This document shows positions 23,601 through 36,269 of a DNA stretch of 64,000 nt, piece by piece. The notes under the pieces are model-generated. The model was not told the DNA's origin. It saw only the letters and a list, made by a program, of their open reading frames with translations, and ran no database searches. A program made the position numbers and the translations under genes. This DNA is from Gordius sp. MW1 (Eukaryota > Nematomorpha > Gordioida > Gordea > Gordiidae). The stretch is taken from the NCBI GenBank assembly GCA_964036665.1, contig OZ038526.1, positions 8,246,001-8,310,000 on the forward strand, given 5' to 3'. Position 1 is the first letter of the stretch. Every line of letters starts with the position of its first letter.

Positions 23601-26600
23601 GCATAAATATGCCGACTTTAAAGAGGTGAAACCACTTGTTTTTAAGCCTAAATTTAGGCATAATTAATACATAATAACGCTCTAAATCATTTCCCTCTTT
23701 GAAATTTGCACTGGTAGATTAAGGAAGAAATCGTGAATTATGCCAAATTTAAATGGCCCCTCTTGTTTTCCCGTTTTTACGAAGCCACCCTAGTAGCAGG
23801 CAATGATGCAGGGACGTATCCCAATCTTCCCAAGCAAATCGACATCATAGTAGCCGTGAATTGGACCGGTTTTTACGCTGTCGACGATCAGGAACAAGTC
23901 TTATTAGAACTTTCCTTTCCCGAGCTGATTCGCATAGGGTACGCATAGTGATAGTTTACCGCTTTGTCTTTTTCTAAACCATTATTGTTTGGTGAAATTC
24001 ATTTAAAGTTGCTCAATATGCTTACTCGATCTGACTAAAAATTTTGAAACTTTTGTTACTTAATTAATCATTTTTACCAAAAATGGTTTGGAGTTGAATA
24101 AATTTTGGCTATAAATAATAGGATAATTTTTGAAACTTGGAATAATAGCCCAGCCAACACCAATTTAACAAAGTAAAATGGCATTAAAAGGGAATAGGAA
24201 GAGCTTAGCTCATATTAAACTTACTCCATTCTCGTTTAAATCTCTTTATCCGTTTTACCTATATTAGGTATGCGTCGCCTGTGAGTGACCAACTCGATGA
24301 TTCTGGAAACATCAGGGGACTCGGACACTCTCTTTCGAACGGGACCTCTGGTGCTTTTGATCATTTGATGCACCAGCCTCAAAGTACCACCCCTCCCGGT
24401 TGTCACCTCACTACGTCATACCCCATCCTTAGCATCTTAACTGTTAAAGATGACGTGCTTATCTTTAAGTGCAGCAGCGCCCGCGACATTTCCCAACTTA
24501 TGAACCACTTCTTGCATGGCCTGAGGTCGAGGTCGCGTTATGGTGTCGCACTTCACGATTTTAACGGTATGCCTTTGTCACATCCGAATTTTAATGTTGT
24601 TGTGGGGCGATTTTTATGGTACACTCATTGCTGGCTTACCCTTTTCACGTAATAAGTAAGACTAACAGCTAAGTGAAAAGCAAGCCTTAAAGTGCTTACT
24701 CGTATAAAACATTAAGATTATGATCTCCTAAGAAATAGCTTAGCTTTCGAGTAAACGAAATACACTTTTTACGGTAACTAAAATTACCTTAATTTATGTC
24801 AAAAGCTCCACACGGCTTTTAAATTCTAATAAACGCACACATAAACTCATAGAATCAGAAGAAGAAGTTTCGTTTTTATCGTTCCGCAAGGGCGACGTCA
24901 TAGTATTGGATCGGGCGGTCGGAAATTCGTACGACGGCAACAAAACCAAACCTGTTGGTGCTATAACGAGTAGCAAGAATCGATGGTGTCCGGGTATGTC
25001 GATAACGACTCACGCTCGCGGAGATGTACCCCTGGATGCACTGTACATCCTACCTACCATAACGGCTCCCGATCCAGATATAGTTAAAGCTATAGCACGC
25101 AAGGACGCATCTTCTTTAGCCGTCCCCTTCGATGAAACCAATTCAGCCGGGCCTCTTAACGATTACACCGGGCCCGGTGGGTTCGGGGATGCGCTGTCCA
25201 AATTGTTTATGCCCATCGGAAGCACTATTGCCGATGATAAGATTTCTGCGGGGCCGGGTGGTGATAATTTGGTTGGTGGAAAACGTTACACTTACAACCA
25301 CGTTACACCGGCCCCCAATAACGGCGCGCTGTTGCTCGGTGCTAATGGACAACCCAACGGGGGCCCCGGTTCTTCGCGGTTACACGACTTGCGTCAATTT
25401 GCTTTAATCAATTTTAGGTGCACATTCCACTACTGTCATATTTAAAAATTTATCAAGGATCTTCTATTGCGTATAGTTATTTCGCAAACTTTGCTACGGT
25501 TTCTAGCTTATGTAATATTCTCACAACTCGGTCAATGATTTTTTGTATAATTTGTAATAGGTTGGGTTTAATGTTTTTCATAATCTGACCAATGTCTCCT
25601 TTTTAATCAACAATTTTATAATCTGTATGTTTTTGAAAACGACCATTGATTTAGCATGGCATTAAAGTTACATTAATTCGCTTTTCATTTTACCCAGACC
25701 CCCGACCAAAAAATCGTTCGGACAAACCCTGTCATCCACTTTAAGTCGTAGAAAACCGCTTAAAAATCTAATCTCCATGTCCGGCGAGGAAAAAAATGAC
25801 CCGAACTCGAATTCTCACACCGACGATAAGGATGAATGCTTGTGGCGCCACAATAAGGAACCCTTGAAATTGCCTCTGCTCAAAAAATTGATTGGTCGGG
25901 AGCCGTTGTGCCTGAGCGCTTGCTCCGTCTTTTTAGCCATCCTAAAGTACATGGGAGATCAACCGCTTAGGCGTAAGTTGCATTCCAACGTACTGGGCAA
26001 CGACAAAACGCTCTCGCCTCCCCTGCCCCTACATTCCGTTGACTTGACCGATCAAATTTTTGAACCGCCACTTAAAATAGTAATTTTAAATATTTTTAAG
26101 TCGGTCAAGAGTATGTTGTTAAAATAATCGCACCTAATTAGAACATCATCTTAGCAAAATTGATTACAAAAAACAAATAATCGAAATCGAAGCACTGCAA
26201 ATATCAACAGTGGTTAAAATACGTTGATCTTAATCATTATGTTTACCTTTTGTATTTTATCGTTTACTTTCCTAGGAAATCTTGAGAGACGAAGTTTATT
26301 GCCAAATTATCAAGCAACTTACGGGAAACTCGAATAAGTAAAGATATTTGAACAAATAGTCTGTTTTCAGGAGTTTAATTTTCATCATTCAAACAAAATT
26401 GAATTCAAAAAATTAAATTCTTACAAGTTCAAAGCATAAACCGATCCTTACCTATTATTTGGCATGTAGGATGAGCGAGGAAAGGGGATGGGAACTTATG
26501 TGGTTGGCTACAGGCTGTTTCCCTTGTAGCCGACTGTTATTACCAGAATTGACGGATTTTTTGCGAACCTCTTCACAACATCTACACCATCCCCCGCCAT

Positions 26601-28597
26601 CTCCATCAGGTTTGGCACTCAAACGTGATTGTTTGCTCCGCTTACAAAAGACGCTAAAAGTCGGGCCCCGAAAATATCCCCCGCACCCTGTCGAAGTAGA
26701 AGCCATTCAACGCAAAACTACCCAAATATTTCATAAAGTTTACTTCCCCGACGACACTGAACAAGCTTTCGAGGTGGATTCCGGTAAGAAAACTTATACG
26801 TTTATTACCGATTTCGTCTAAATCGCACTATGGCTTATTTGCATTATAATTATTTATTAATTACCCACTTTTTGGTTAAAACTTTCTATTCTAAATGGCC
26901 CAGAAGCATTCTTCCGAACCTAAATATATTTTGGTGACAAATTTTACAGGCACAAAGGCAAGCGAATTTTGCTTCCACATCTCACGCCGCCTCAACCTTT
27001 TGTCGGCACAAGGATTCAGCTTGTTCGTCAAGATTTCCGACAAAGTTATCAGTGTACCCGAATCTGATTTCTTTTTCGACTTCGTGCGTCACCTCACGGA
27101 CTGGATTAAGAAAACGACTCTGTTTGGAGGTCCGCGCCTTAACGGTTACAATAATACCGCTAATTCTCCCCTCAGTTCCAAGGAATTAGGCTCGAGCGGT
27201 ATGGGTACTTATCCCTTGCACGGTCATCACAATGTCCCAACCGGAGCTTCTACCCTGACCGCTCAAAGTCCCCTGACTTACCAAATATTTTTTATGCGAA
27301 AGCTTTGGCTCAACGTCATCCCTGGTGTCGATAGAAACGCCGATATTATATTTCACTATCATCAGGTACACAAAATGCTCGCTAGAATCAAGCACGAAAT
27401 TATATGACCAAAATAGCGTAAAAAGTTGATTCTTAGATATGCAATTTAAGGGTTTTGGTCTAATGATGTACTGATATTTTGAAAAAAACTATAGTCCTGA
27501 TTTTTTCCACTTGAAGTACCGGCGAAGCTTTTCAGTCAAACATTTAAATAGCAATTTAATCTTTAGCCTGGAATGGAATTATAACACGCTTAATAAACAT
27601 CAGACACCTTAACGTGGCTTAGGTTAATCTTAATACCATTTACTCTTTGCACTACCGAAATTTTAAGCAAGATTTTTAAAAATGGTTATCGATTTATAAT
27701 ATTAAGTGGCTATAATCATACTAATGACCTTTATATTTTTAATGGTCGCTGATTTATAGGAAGTACCCAAATACTTACGCGGCTATCATAAATGCGGTAT
27801 GGAAGAATCGTCTCAATTGGCGGCCCTGATATATCGCGTCAAGTTTGGATCAGACGCCACCGTCCTCTCATCCGCATCCAGTTTTGGTCGCATATGCCGT
27901 GATTTGGTGCCAGCTTACTTGCTCCGACAACAACCTAATTTAGAGGAGTGGAGAAAGTCCGTAGCTTACAACTATGCCTCGCACCCCGGACCATCCATTT
28001 CCCCACAATCTACCGAGGGTCATTTGTCCAAGGACGAGGCCAAAATTCGCTTTCTACAGTGCATTTACCAATGGCCAACCTTCGGTTCGGCATTTTTTGA
28101 AGTCAAGGTAAAACGCTTCTTGTAATAGTGGTAGTTATTAGTATTTATAAATTGATTTCTGTACTGAATTTATGTAACGTCGCGTGTTGTTGCACATTTA
28201 ATAGCAAACTACGGAACCCAATTTGCCGGATTATTTGATCATCGCAATTAATAAAAATGGAGTTACCCTGTTAGATCCAGACACTAAAGACACGCTCTCC
28301 GTGTTTCCCTTTACACAAATTTCTAATTGGAGTAGCGGCAATACCTACTTTCACATTACCATTGGAAATTTGGTGCAAGGTAGCAAGCTTTTGTGTGAAA
28401 CTTCTTTGGTAAGTGGCATCTCGTTTTATAAATATAAAAATTCTATATTTGATAATAATGTCGTTAACCTCCCCTTCCATTTATATTTTATGCAGGGATA
28501 CAAAATGGATGATTTGCTTACATCTTATATTGGTTTAATGCTCAGCAATATGAATAAGCAACGCATAAATACAGGAATATCACCAAGTGGAAATTGA
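11685..28597 (+). CDS. MYO7A: Unconventional myosin VIIa, 34 coding exons
   Basis: This is an actin-based motor that tethers membranes and adhesion complexes. Exons: 11685-11702, 11850-11963, 12072-12218, 12681-12862, 13269-13390, 13622-13764, 14199-14312, 14394-14550, 15023-15099, 15319-15653, 15940-16018, 16250-16520, 16819-16925, 17002-17139, 17339-17614, 17740-18026, 18334-18430, 18551-18778, 19101-19362, 19476-19669, 20071-20350, 20581-20937, 21613-22068, 22520-22773, 23718-23938, 24268-24566, 24853-25417, 25698-26079, 26276-26337, 26470-26783, 26950-27365, 27760-28107, 28205-28408, 28496-28597. All junctions are GT-AG, phases agree, and the sum is 7608 nt (2535 aa). The motor covers residues ~1-760: P-loop GESGAGKT (~155), switch I NDNSSRFG (~205), switch II DIFGFE (~460). 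Four IQ motifs follow (~770-870). Then come MyTH4 (~1005-1320), FERM (~1330-1735), SH3 (~1740-1820), a Gly/Pro-rich linker, MyTH4 (~1970) and FERM to the end ([19 protein letters not shown]). It is longer than human MYO7A (2215 aa) because of inserts, yet lacks the charged single-alpha-helix after the IQs. The start MVI has A at -3. Confidence 0.97.
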
Positions 28598-28816
28598 GAT
28601 ATTAATATAAAACATTTGTTCATTGAATGTTTATTTTTTTATACTTTTTTATCCAATTTTATATGATAATTTAACCCTCCACACCCCGCTCATTCCACTA
28701 TGTAATCTCAATAGTTCAAAGCATTTCGTAAATTTTTTGGGTTATTTATTTTTATATCACAATTCGCGTGATAATTTTAGCCAAATCTGTAATTTCATAT
28801 ACGTTGTTTTTACGCG

Positions 28817-28822
28817 AATAAA
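28817..28822 (+). promoter_or_regulatory. Poly(A) signal AATAAA, candidate for the myosin gene
   Basis: The first canonical AATAAA on the plus strand after the myosin stop codon lies about 220 bases downstream, in GCGAATAAATATG. Sequence between stop and signal is AT-rich and shows no other feature. Confidence 0.5.
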
Positions 28823-28829
28823 TATGATC

Positions 28830-29820
28830 CAACAAAGATTTCCAACGATTATCTAACTTTTTAAAAATCGACGTAGACATATGTGTCATATGTTATTATG
28901 CCAAATCGGATGCCAGTTGGTGTTATCGGATTTTTTATATGCAAATCTTTAACCAAGTTCTAGTAACAGATTGAAAAAACAATTAATTTAAAAAAGATCT
29001 TTACAAAATTTATAATGTGAAATTATTTGTTAACATTATATCTATTGTTACCTGGGCATCGTCTAGCCTTATCATATTTGTTAGAAGACTATCATTTAAA
29101 AAAGGTGGATGGACAAATTTAATTGAACTTATTAAAAACTTGATAAATGGCTGCAAGCAAAAATATGTTCAAAACGCTAATTAATTTTTATATTTTTATT
29201 GCGATAAAAATATGCCGAATGAATTTAAAAATAAATATAAAATCACTATTATTGAAGCAAACAAAATATAATTTAAAAAGCGATCAGATAAATTTCAAGA
29301 AAATATTGAATTTGATTGATCATTCCTGTAATGAGTATGTAATTTTTAAGACATTAGTCCAAGCCCCGAATATTTTATTAATTTTTGCCAATGCCCCGCC
29401 TGAAATTATACCTGACTAATTTAAACAATTATCCAAATTTGGCTACATTTGAGCATCTCAACAACCTATGTGCATGCTGATTTTTAATCATGAGGACGCC
29501 AGGAGTTTGTTATGCATGAATGAACGCATAATATTCCTCTAAATTAGCCATAATCACATAATGACATTTATATTATTATTATCTATATTACATTTCACAA
29601 AAGTGGGGACGGGGCTTGGAAAAAAATGCTCGTGGTTTAAATTCCACTTGTGGCACTTTCTTTCAAAAGATGTAAAAAAAATTTTCATGCAAAGTTTATT
29701 AATTTATGGCTAATTATAATACGGTAAAATGTAATACAAATATACTATATTAAAAAAAATTAAATAAGAGCGTTAAGTGGCTAATATATTGAATGTATTT
29801 ATGTACTATCAATCCATTAT
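28830..29820. other. AT-rich intergenic stretch
   Basis: No gene recognised. A plus-strand frame at 29147-29419 is Lys/Ile/Asn-rich and looks like chance. A segment near 29640-29672 (CACTTGTGGCACTTTCTTTC followed by AAAAGATGT) resembles 33160-33192 at the 5' side of the LINE, so a small LINE-related fragment may be present. Confidence 0.45.
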
Positions 29821-29821
29821 A

Positions 29822-29946
29822 ATTTATAAAGTTAGTTTCCAATAATGGTAGTTTAGGATTGATAAAATGCGAGGGTGGTAAACCCATTTCCACCCTCGCA
29901 TTTTATCAATCCTAAACTACCATTATTGGAAACTAACTTTATAAAT
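29822..29946. repeat. Perfect 57-bp hairpin (11-nt loop) at LINE 3' end
   Basis: Arm 1 is 29822-29878 and arm 2 is 29890-29946. They are exact reverse complements over 57 bases, separated by TAAACCCATTT. Arm 2 includes the last codons, the TAA stop (29923-29925) and the first 3' untranslated bases of the minus-strand LINE. Arm 1 is therefore an inverted copy of the LINE's own end. Confidence 0.97.
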
Positions 29947-32900
29947 GGCTAATATATCTTCCTCTTTTAAGGAAGGACAAGAATTCAAAAAGGATTTTAA
30001 ATTAAATTTTGCCATTAAAACCGCAATCGATTGTTTTAGAAGAAATGCGGGAGAATATTTAGGAGGAGATCGTCTGCCTATCTCTTTAAAAAGGGCCAAT
30101 TCCATTTTTCCATAAGAGCCGGTACAGGATGAAACTATGGGGATGAAAATACTTGAGTTTAAAAGGGCCTTGTATTTTGTTAATTTGCACCCCTTGACGA
30201 GGGCCATTGGGTCATAATTGAGATTTAAAGTGGCAAACAAATCAATACATGTAAAGTCCCATTTAAAGAATAAACCGTTTTCCCAAGGTACAAGTGAGGA
30301 GCCGTCAGGGCGCATTCGACCCTCAAGAGAAGGGTCTGACGGCTCAAGAATGGAGGGAATTTTAGCTTTTTTAGGTCCAGCTGGATGATGGAGTTGATTT
30401 TGGAGTGCCGCACGTGTCTGTATTTGATCAATCTGCATTGTAATGGATGACGGGCTTCTTCGTCAACTGGCACGTCGCAATTCCTACAGTCATATGGTTT
30501 GGTGTACTTGATGCCAAGGCGTAGAGCTATACTGTAGGATAGCTCGGGATCCTCCAACATCATGTTTAATACTTACTGGGGTAGGCGTCAAGCCATTTGT
30601 GGCCAGATTTATTAAACACCAATGAACTAAGGTTGTAATGTTGTTTGGTATCGCTGCGAAAGTAGCTGAGCAACGGAGCGCGATACCAAACAAAACAAAC
30701 ATTTCAATCCTTTTAAATCGATGTTTGTGTTGTACGAGGTTTCTAGAATAACAGTGCGGTTCCAAAGGGATAGGTAGGGCCTTTACGAATACTTCGACGG
30801 AGGGATATGGGATTAATTCTGCCACAGTGAATTTTGAAGAGATGTGGGAGGACATAAATGAGAATATTGATAAAAAAGCAGGGTGAGCGAATTCCCAAGC
30901 CTCCCGATTTTGTAGGTAAAGTGGCCTGTAGCCATGTATTAGTATTAAATGATAAGTCAAGAGTACTTTCGACGACGGATTTAATGTGGATTTCAAAATT
31001 ATGGAAAAGTTGGGTGTTGCAAAAAAGCGCTTATGGAGCGAAAGCAAAATAAGATTTTTGCTTAAAATTGTTTTTTTAAAATATAAAAAGCATGATGAGC
31101 AGGCATGAGCTTAAAAATCTCATTTTTGCATTTTAAGTTACTAATGTTATCGTAAAGATAACTTCTTAGGCATTCTGAGCCCCTATTGGAGATCCTAAGA
31201 TAAAAACCTCGTTTTTCTTAAGGCGGAAAAAAGATAAAAAGGAGGGGTGAATGTTACTTGTATTGCTAGTAAAAATTTCGCATTTTGTAACATTTAATGC
31301 TAGATTAAGATTTCTGTGATAATCCTTAATAATCTCGACAGCTTTTGCCAGATCTTCCGAGGTGCCTGATAGAGTAGCATCAGTGAGGAATACCATACGT
31401 TTAAGTTAAGGTTACATTCATGTTGATACGCTCTATCCAAGACTAGATAGACTGCTCATCAACGCACAAAATGTGTACTATTTTTTCCACCATTTTGATG
31501 TTAACATGGTAAAGTTGTGATCATATAGAAATAAGTAATTTTCGTAAATTAAATAATCTTAAAAAGGTAAATAAAAAATATTGAATTGGGTAGATATCAA
31601 AAACAGCATTTTAAAATAAATATCATTTAAACAATAGATAAAAATTAAAAATGTAAAAACTGCGATTAAAGTTTGTTTAATAATATAGCGCCATCAATAT
31701 TTTGTATAATATAAATTTATTGACGTTCGTTTTAATTTATAAACTAGTCAGAAGGTAAATTGACTGTTATAGGGCAAAATTACATGCTTAAAATACACCA
31801 GTTGCACTCTTCAAAATGGAGAAAATTTCACACAATTAACCATATGCAACATATGGCATGAGCAGTCTATCTAGTCTATGGCTCTATCAGAGGTTGGATA
31901 GCCATACAAAATAAAGGGGGACCAAGGGGGTACCTTTGTTGTATTCCCTCGGCTGAATCAATTAAATATTGCCCGACTTAGAATAGATGGTGTTCCATAA
32001 TTTAAATGGATATGATTAGCATATTTAGGATACTAGATAAAAGTTTTAATAACCTCTTTAAGTTATTAAAAGCGTTTAAAAAATCTAATTTTAAAAAAGA
32101 CTCATTGGGTAATAGACTTTCAAAAGTCAATCTTGCGGCATGTGCTGCTATTTCGCACATTTAACCCCGAAGCCTAGCTGGTGAGGCATTAAGGATAGGG
32201 TTAAATTTGGCTTAATTGCTTTGCATATTATTTTAGAGATGATTCTTCTAAAAACTCAGCCGATAGCGATCGGTCTCAATGTTTTGTTTGGTTTTTTTGA
32301 TAGCAAGTAACTTTACCCAAAAAACTATCGGTCGTACTTCCTGGGGAATGTTGCCAATAATGATTAGATTGCAAAAATTTGTTAAAGGCAGTCAGAGAAT
32401 TGATGTTTTAAACTTTTATGAGATCTTGAAGACAGATTGGTTTAATGCCATCCAAACCTGCAGTGGGAAAAGAATGGATAGCTTCACATCTGAGGACTCT
32501 AAAATTATGCTAGATGGCGTAAAAGGGAAGGTATATTGTGAGTAATGTTTGGGGTGCTTTCTTAGGAGTTGTTGATATAACTACTAGGGGTTGCAATATA
32601 TTATTAACCTCCAAAAGTCTCATTGCCCCTTTGATGTTAAAGGAATGAATTTTCCTTGAGCTCTATTTGCCGTTTGTGTAGGAGTAAAAGACTTTTTCTC
32701 ACTGAATGTGTGTAAGGCTCAAGGGTATTATTTATATTAAAATATCATTTTTATTTTCTATGATAAATTAGACTCATTAGTTTGAGATGGAGCCAAAATG
32801 TGATAAGAAAATTTGAGAAGTTTTTCACATGCTGTGATGTTGTGTGGGTCACTAATTATGTTGTTAAGCAAATTTATCAAAAATTGTTGCATGCAAGGTC

Positions 32901-33195
32901 GTGCTCCTCTTGGAATTTTGGGGGTGAAGCTATGTGCCAAAAGGACTTTACTCCATGTGGAATCCAAAGGCTCATCGCTGCAATAAACATTATTGGGAGT
33001 AGCTAGGAATGTATTAGAGTTAGATGTAATATCAATATTATTATTAGATACAATTTCTAATGCTGGAGGACATATTATATTTGGGGGTGCCAGCTTACCA
33101 GATGAAGGGCATTGGCCAATAATGGGCCATGGTGGACAAAACAATTTTTTTTGTTTAAAATGTTACTCATGGCATTTTCTTTCAAAAGATTTAAA
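29890..33195 (-). mobile_element. Decayed LINE with RT and PD-D-type C-terminal domain
   Basis: Minus-strand frames give, in order, an N-terminal region (33144-32758; KIPRGARPCMQQFLINLLNN), RT motif A (KLDFLNAFNNLKR, ~32075), motif B (DSAEGIQQ...PLGPPLF, ~31930) and the YxDD region in altered form (ATLSGTSEDLAKAVEIIKDY, ~31370). A C-terminal part follows (30563-29923) with a Cys-His knuckle (CRNCDVPVDEEARHPLQC) and RMRPDGSSLVPWENG...WDFTCID. The RPD...WD...D arrangement resembles the restriction-like endonuclease of R2-type elements and a family of animal LINE proteins I remember with RPDGxxLVPW. Several frame changes and stops separate the pieces. A family A MITE (31438-31880) is inserted just upstream of the YxDD region. 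The element is dead. Confidence 0.8.
31430..31888. mobile_element. hAT-like MITE, family A, copy 2 (443 bp, TSD GCTCTATC)
   Basis: The element spans 31438-31880. It begins CAAGACTAGATAGACTGCTC, one base shorter than copy 1 at the tip, and ends GAGCAGTCTATCTAGTCTATG. The perfect 8-bp duplication GCTCTATC is at 31430-31437 and 31881-31888. The interior matches the reverse complement of 7175-7578 over most of its length. It interrupts the reverse transcriptase region of the minus-strand LINE, so it is younger than that insertion. Confidence 0.93.
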
Positions 33196-33199
33196 TTAT

Positions 33200-34680
33200 A
33201 TCACATCGTAACACGGCTGTCAGGCTTGGCTAGCCGAGCGTCACCCCTTATCCAATGTCAAAGAAGATCCAACAGGGCGACCCTCTATGGCCACCATTAT
33301 TTTATCTGGCTATTAACTACTTAATTTATGAAACTAATAAGACGCCACTCTTGTGTATATTTAAATAAAAAACTCAGTCCTTTGTACATCGTCAGAACTT
33401 TGCTAAGCCTCAGAACTAAGCTCATCTATACTATGTAAGCAAGCAGTATTTAATTGCTATGCAATTTGTTAAAGAAAAGATATTTATTAGTTAGGGTGGA
33501 TTTAATATTCTTTATATAAAAATACAAACTATTATCATGCATGATAATATAATTATTGTGGATACGGGTAGAACTTAACCCAATATAAAATTGTAATTTT
33601 TTTGTTGATTAATCGTTAATATTTTAAAAGTTTTATATAAAATTTATCCTTTCATATTCATTTTTTCTAGAGCCCTGCACGGACCGCTCGACCCGATCAA
33701 GTTTCGGGCCGGGCAAAAATTGATAAAAATAATCGGGCCAAAGGCTCGGGTCGAGCTTGATGAGCCCGAGCCCGTCTCGAATTGAACTAAATCAAACTAA
33801 TCTTTTATAAAATATGATCTAATTAAATACAACTCTATATTAAATAAGTATCTTCGCATAGCCTACGTAATATAGCTTTCAAACTTTAGCTTTTTCCCTC
33901 TGTCTATTATAATATAACAAACCTGAATTACATATCTTATTCTAGTATTTAAATAGATTCATAGTAGCTGTTAGAACTTTAGAAATAAGATAGGTAAATA
34001 TTTCAAAAAATTTTTTATTAAGAACTGTTAAAAATATATTTTATAAAGTTAGATTTTTAGTTTTAAATTATTAGCTGAATAAATTGTAACAAATGAAAAT
34101 GGATTTTTTATTTCAAACTTATCCTAGTTATAAATTGTGGGGGGGGGGATAGAGATGTTGATAGTGCAGTGGTAAGTAAATGCGATTCGGAGGGGGGACG
34201 TTGCTCAACGTTACCGGACAAGAGGGGACATTTACCTAGAGGAGGTGGCGTTAGAATTACTTAGTAACTAATATATATATTAAAATAAGGATACTGGATT
34301 ATAATACAATTTGATTATGATACCACTATGTTTTTTACATAAATATGGTGTTATATAAATAGTGTTTGTCATCTTCCGCCGCCAGCAAAATATTTTAAAA
34401 TTTTAAGATTAAATTTTAATTTATTTCAGTAAAAAAACTAAGAGGAGGGGCCAACGCCTTTTTTTATAGAACCTAAAGTAGGAGGAAACTTTAAGGATTA
34501 AAATATTTGATATATTGCATTGATGCGATCTCAAACGTATCTCATGCGTTCATCATTTGAAATCCCATTATTAGGTAAGTTTTTTCCCATGGAACGATCA
34601 AAATCATATAATAACCCTTAATAAAAAATATATGTCTTTTTAAGAGCTCATCGGGCATAATACTGGACTTGCTTGGATAC
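33200..34680. other. AT-rich stretch with a GC-rich repeat end at 33671-33780
   Basis: No gene is seen. At 33671-33780 a GC-rich block starts TAGAGCCCTGCACGGACCGC and contains CGGGCCAAAGGCTCGGGTCG. Its start matches the repeat ends at 3475 (reverse) and 63891. A G-run lies at 34139-34149. The motif TAATTGCTATGCAATTTG occurs near 33450, as in the repeat blocks at both window ends. The rest is unremarkable AT-rich DNA. Confidence 0.5.
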
Positions 34681-34682
34681 GG

Positions 34683-34990
34683 ATGTTGAGAATAGCAGGA
34701 TAATATATTTTATTAACGCGATATATTTTAATAACGCGAAATAACAGCTAGCGTAAGTAAAGCGAGAATAATAGTGGAATAGGTTGACGCGAAGATAAAA
34801 TGCTGGAGCAGAGTGGTGGAATGTAGCATACTTAGGGAGTTGAGTGAATTAGTAATCCTCTGGTGATAAATGAATAATAATAATCCTAAAAGATGGATGG
34901 CATATATATATATGAAATTTGTTGAATCAAGTTAAAACTTCAGCTGTGGTTCGACATTCGATACATTAATCTTGCCAACTCGCCGAAGAG
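34683..34990 (-). repeat. LTR (3' side) of the Ty3-like element
   Basis: The left repeat of the pair, the 3' LTR relative to the minus-strand coding order. It is about 300 bp and diverged from its partner at 38818-39125. The ends are approximate because the outer boundaries are not sharply conserved. Confidence 0.7.
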
Positions 34991-36233
34991 CGCTATATAA
35001 AATTAAAAAATTTTAGGCCAGTGAACTTGACGGCTGGACTTGGTGTAGATGTGGGTTTTGGTGGAGGAGGAGAATTGTTTGCTTTGGGAGGAGTGAAAAC
35101 AGCTGGTTGTATGATAAGTTCGCTTAAAGTAGGTTGGTTTGAAGGGGAGTGGTTTGGATTTGGTTCGGGTTATCCGATTTCGATTCAAGGAAGGCTTGTA
35201 ACAAAGAATCGATCACAGTGTCTTTTTTCCATCGTGGTATATGACAAAGTATTTAAAATGTTTTTCGATTACCTTGTAAGGACCTTTGCACGGAAGAACT
35301 AAGGCTCCTTAGTTGGTCAGTTCTTAAATATACGTGAGTGGCTGTAACCTATTGGTAATCTGTTGTTTGATATTTGATTGTGTAGGCGGTGGGAAACGAA
35401 CGTGATTTAACTGCTGCCGAAGTCGCTGGGTGTTTATGTCGCAATTTGATGGTTGTAAATAGTCTCTTGGCTGTCTCAAAGAAGTGCCGTATACCAGTTC
35501 AGCGCTAAAACAGGATAAGTTTTCCTTGACGGTGCTGCGGATCTTTAGGAGTAGAAGAGGAATTCAATCGGACAAATTGGTAATGTTTTTTCAATCGAAC
35601 TTTTAGCTGTCGATGAAATGGGCCTACCATCCCATTGGCTTGTGGATGGTAAGCTTTAGTAGTTATATGATGGTATCCTGATAGAATAGATAAGTTAAAC
35701 AGGGCTATTGGAAATGCAGCCCTCGGTCTGTGGTTAATTTAGTGTACTCCAAAGTTGCCTATCCAGTGCGTCAAAAATGTATGAGCCACGGTTACAGCTG
35801 ATTTATCGTTGATTGGGATTGCCACGGGTCACCGGGTAAAACGATCTACGGGAAAATATAAATGTGTCCATTAAATGGCGGTAATGAGCCGACCAGGTCC
35901 AGTGTACATGACTGAATGCGTCCGGTTCCGCGAAGGGGGCTGAGACTGTGATGATGTGTCTATTAACCTTGCATTTATGGCATGGAACGCAGTGTTTCGA
36001 CCAAGCTTGCACATCTTAATTCATTCCGGGCCAGATGAAATGTTTGAAAATCAGTTTTAGTGCTATGCGAGAGGCTGGATGCGAAAGACCATGTAGGTGC
36101 TCAAAAATTTCGCTTCGTTGGCTAAGGATCTCGGGATTGTGGTTGATGTATCGCAGGTAAGGGTTAAATTCGTACCCGGAATTGAACATTCTGTTTTTGT
36201 GAAATAGCTATCTTTTTCGTGGCGTATTTTTAA

Positions 36234-36269
36234 GTTGTATGCATAGACTAATTAGTCTATGGTTGTTTG
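36234..36269. mobile_element. 20-bp minimal family A remnant (TIR-to-TIR)
   Basis: At 36242-36261 stands CATAGACTAATTAGTCTATG, exactly the outer ten bases of the family A terminal repeat joined to their reverse complement. The flanks are GTTGTATG (36234-36241) and GTTGTTTG (36262-36269), 7 of 8 identical, as expected for a hAT-type duplication. It reads as an element that lost its whole interior, inserted in the old Ty3-like element. Confidence 0.7.

Noticed and set aside
25132-25407. Alternative frames overlapping myosin exon 27
   Set aside because: Shadows of the Gly/Pro-rich linker-coding sequence in other frames.
32279-33211. Plus-strand frames across the LINE
   Set aside because: The minus-strand translations carry LINE motifs in the same region; the plus frames are antisense shadows.
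35021-35302. Plus-strand Gly/Val-rich frame of 93 codons
   Set aside because: Antisense to the integrase-side region of the Ty3-like element; no domain seen.
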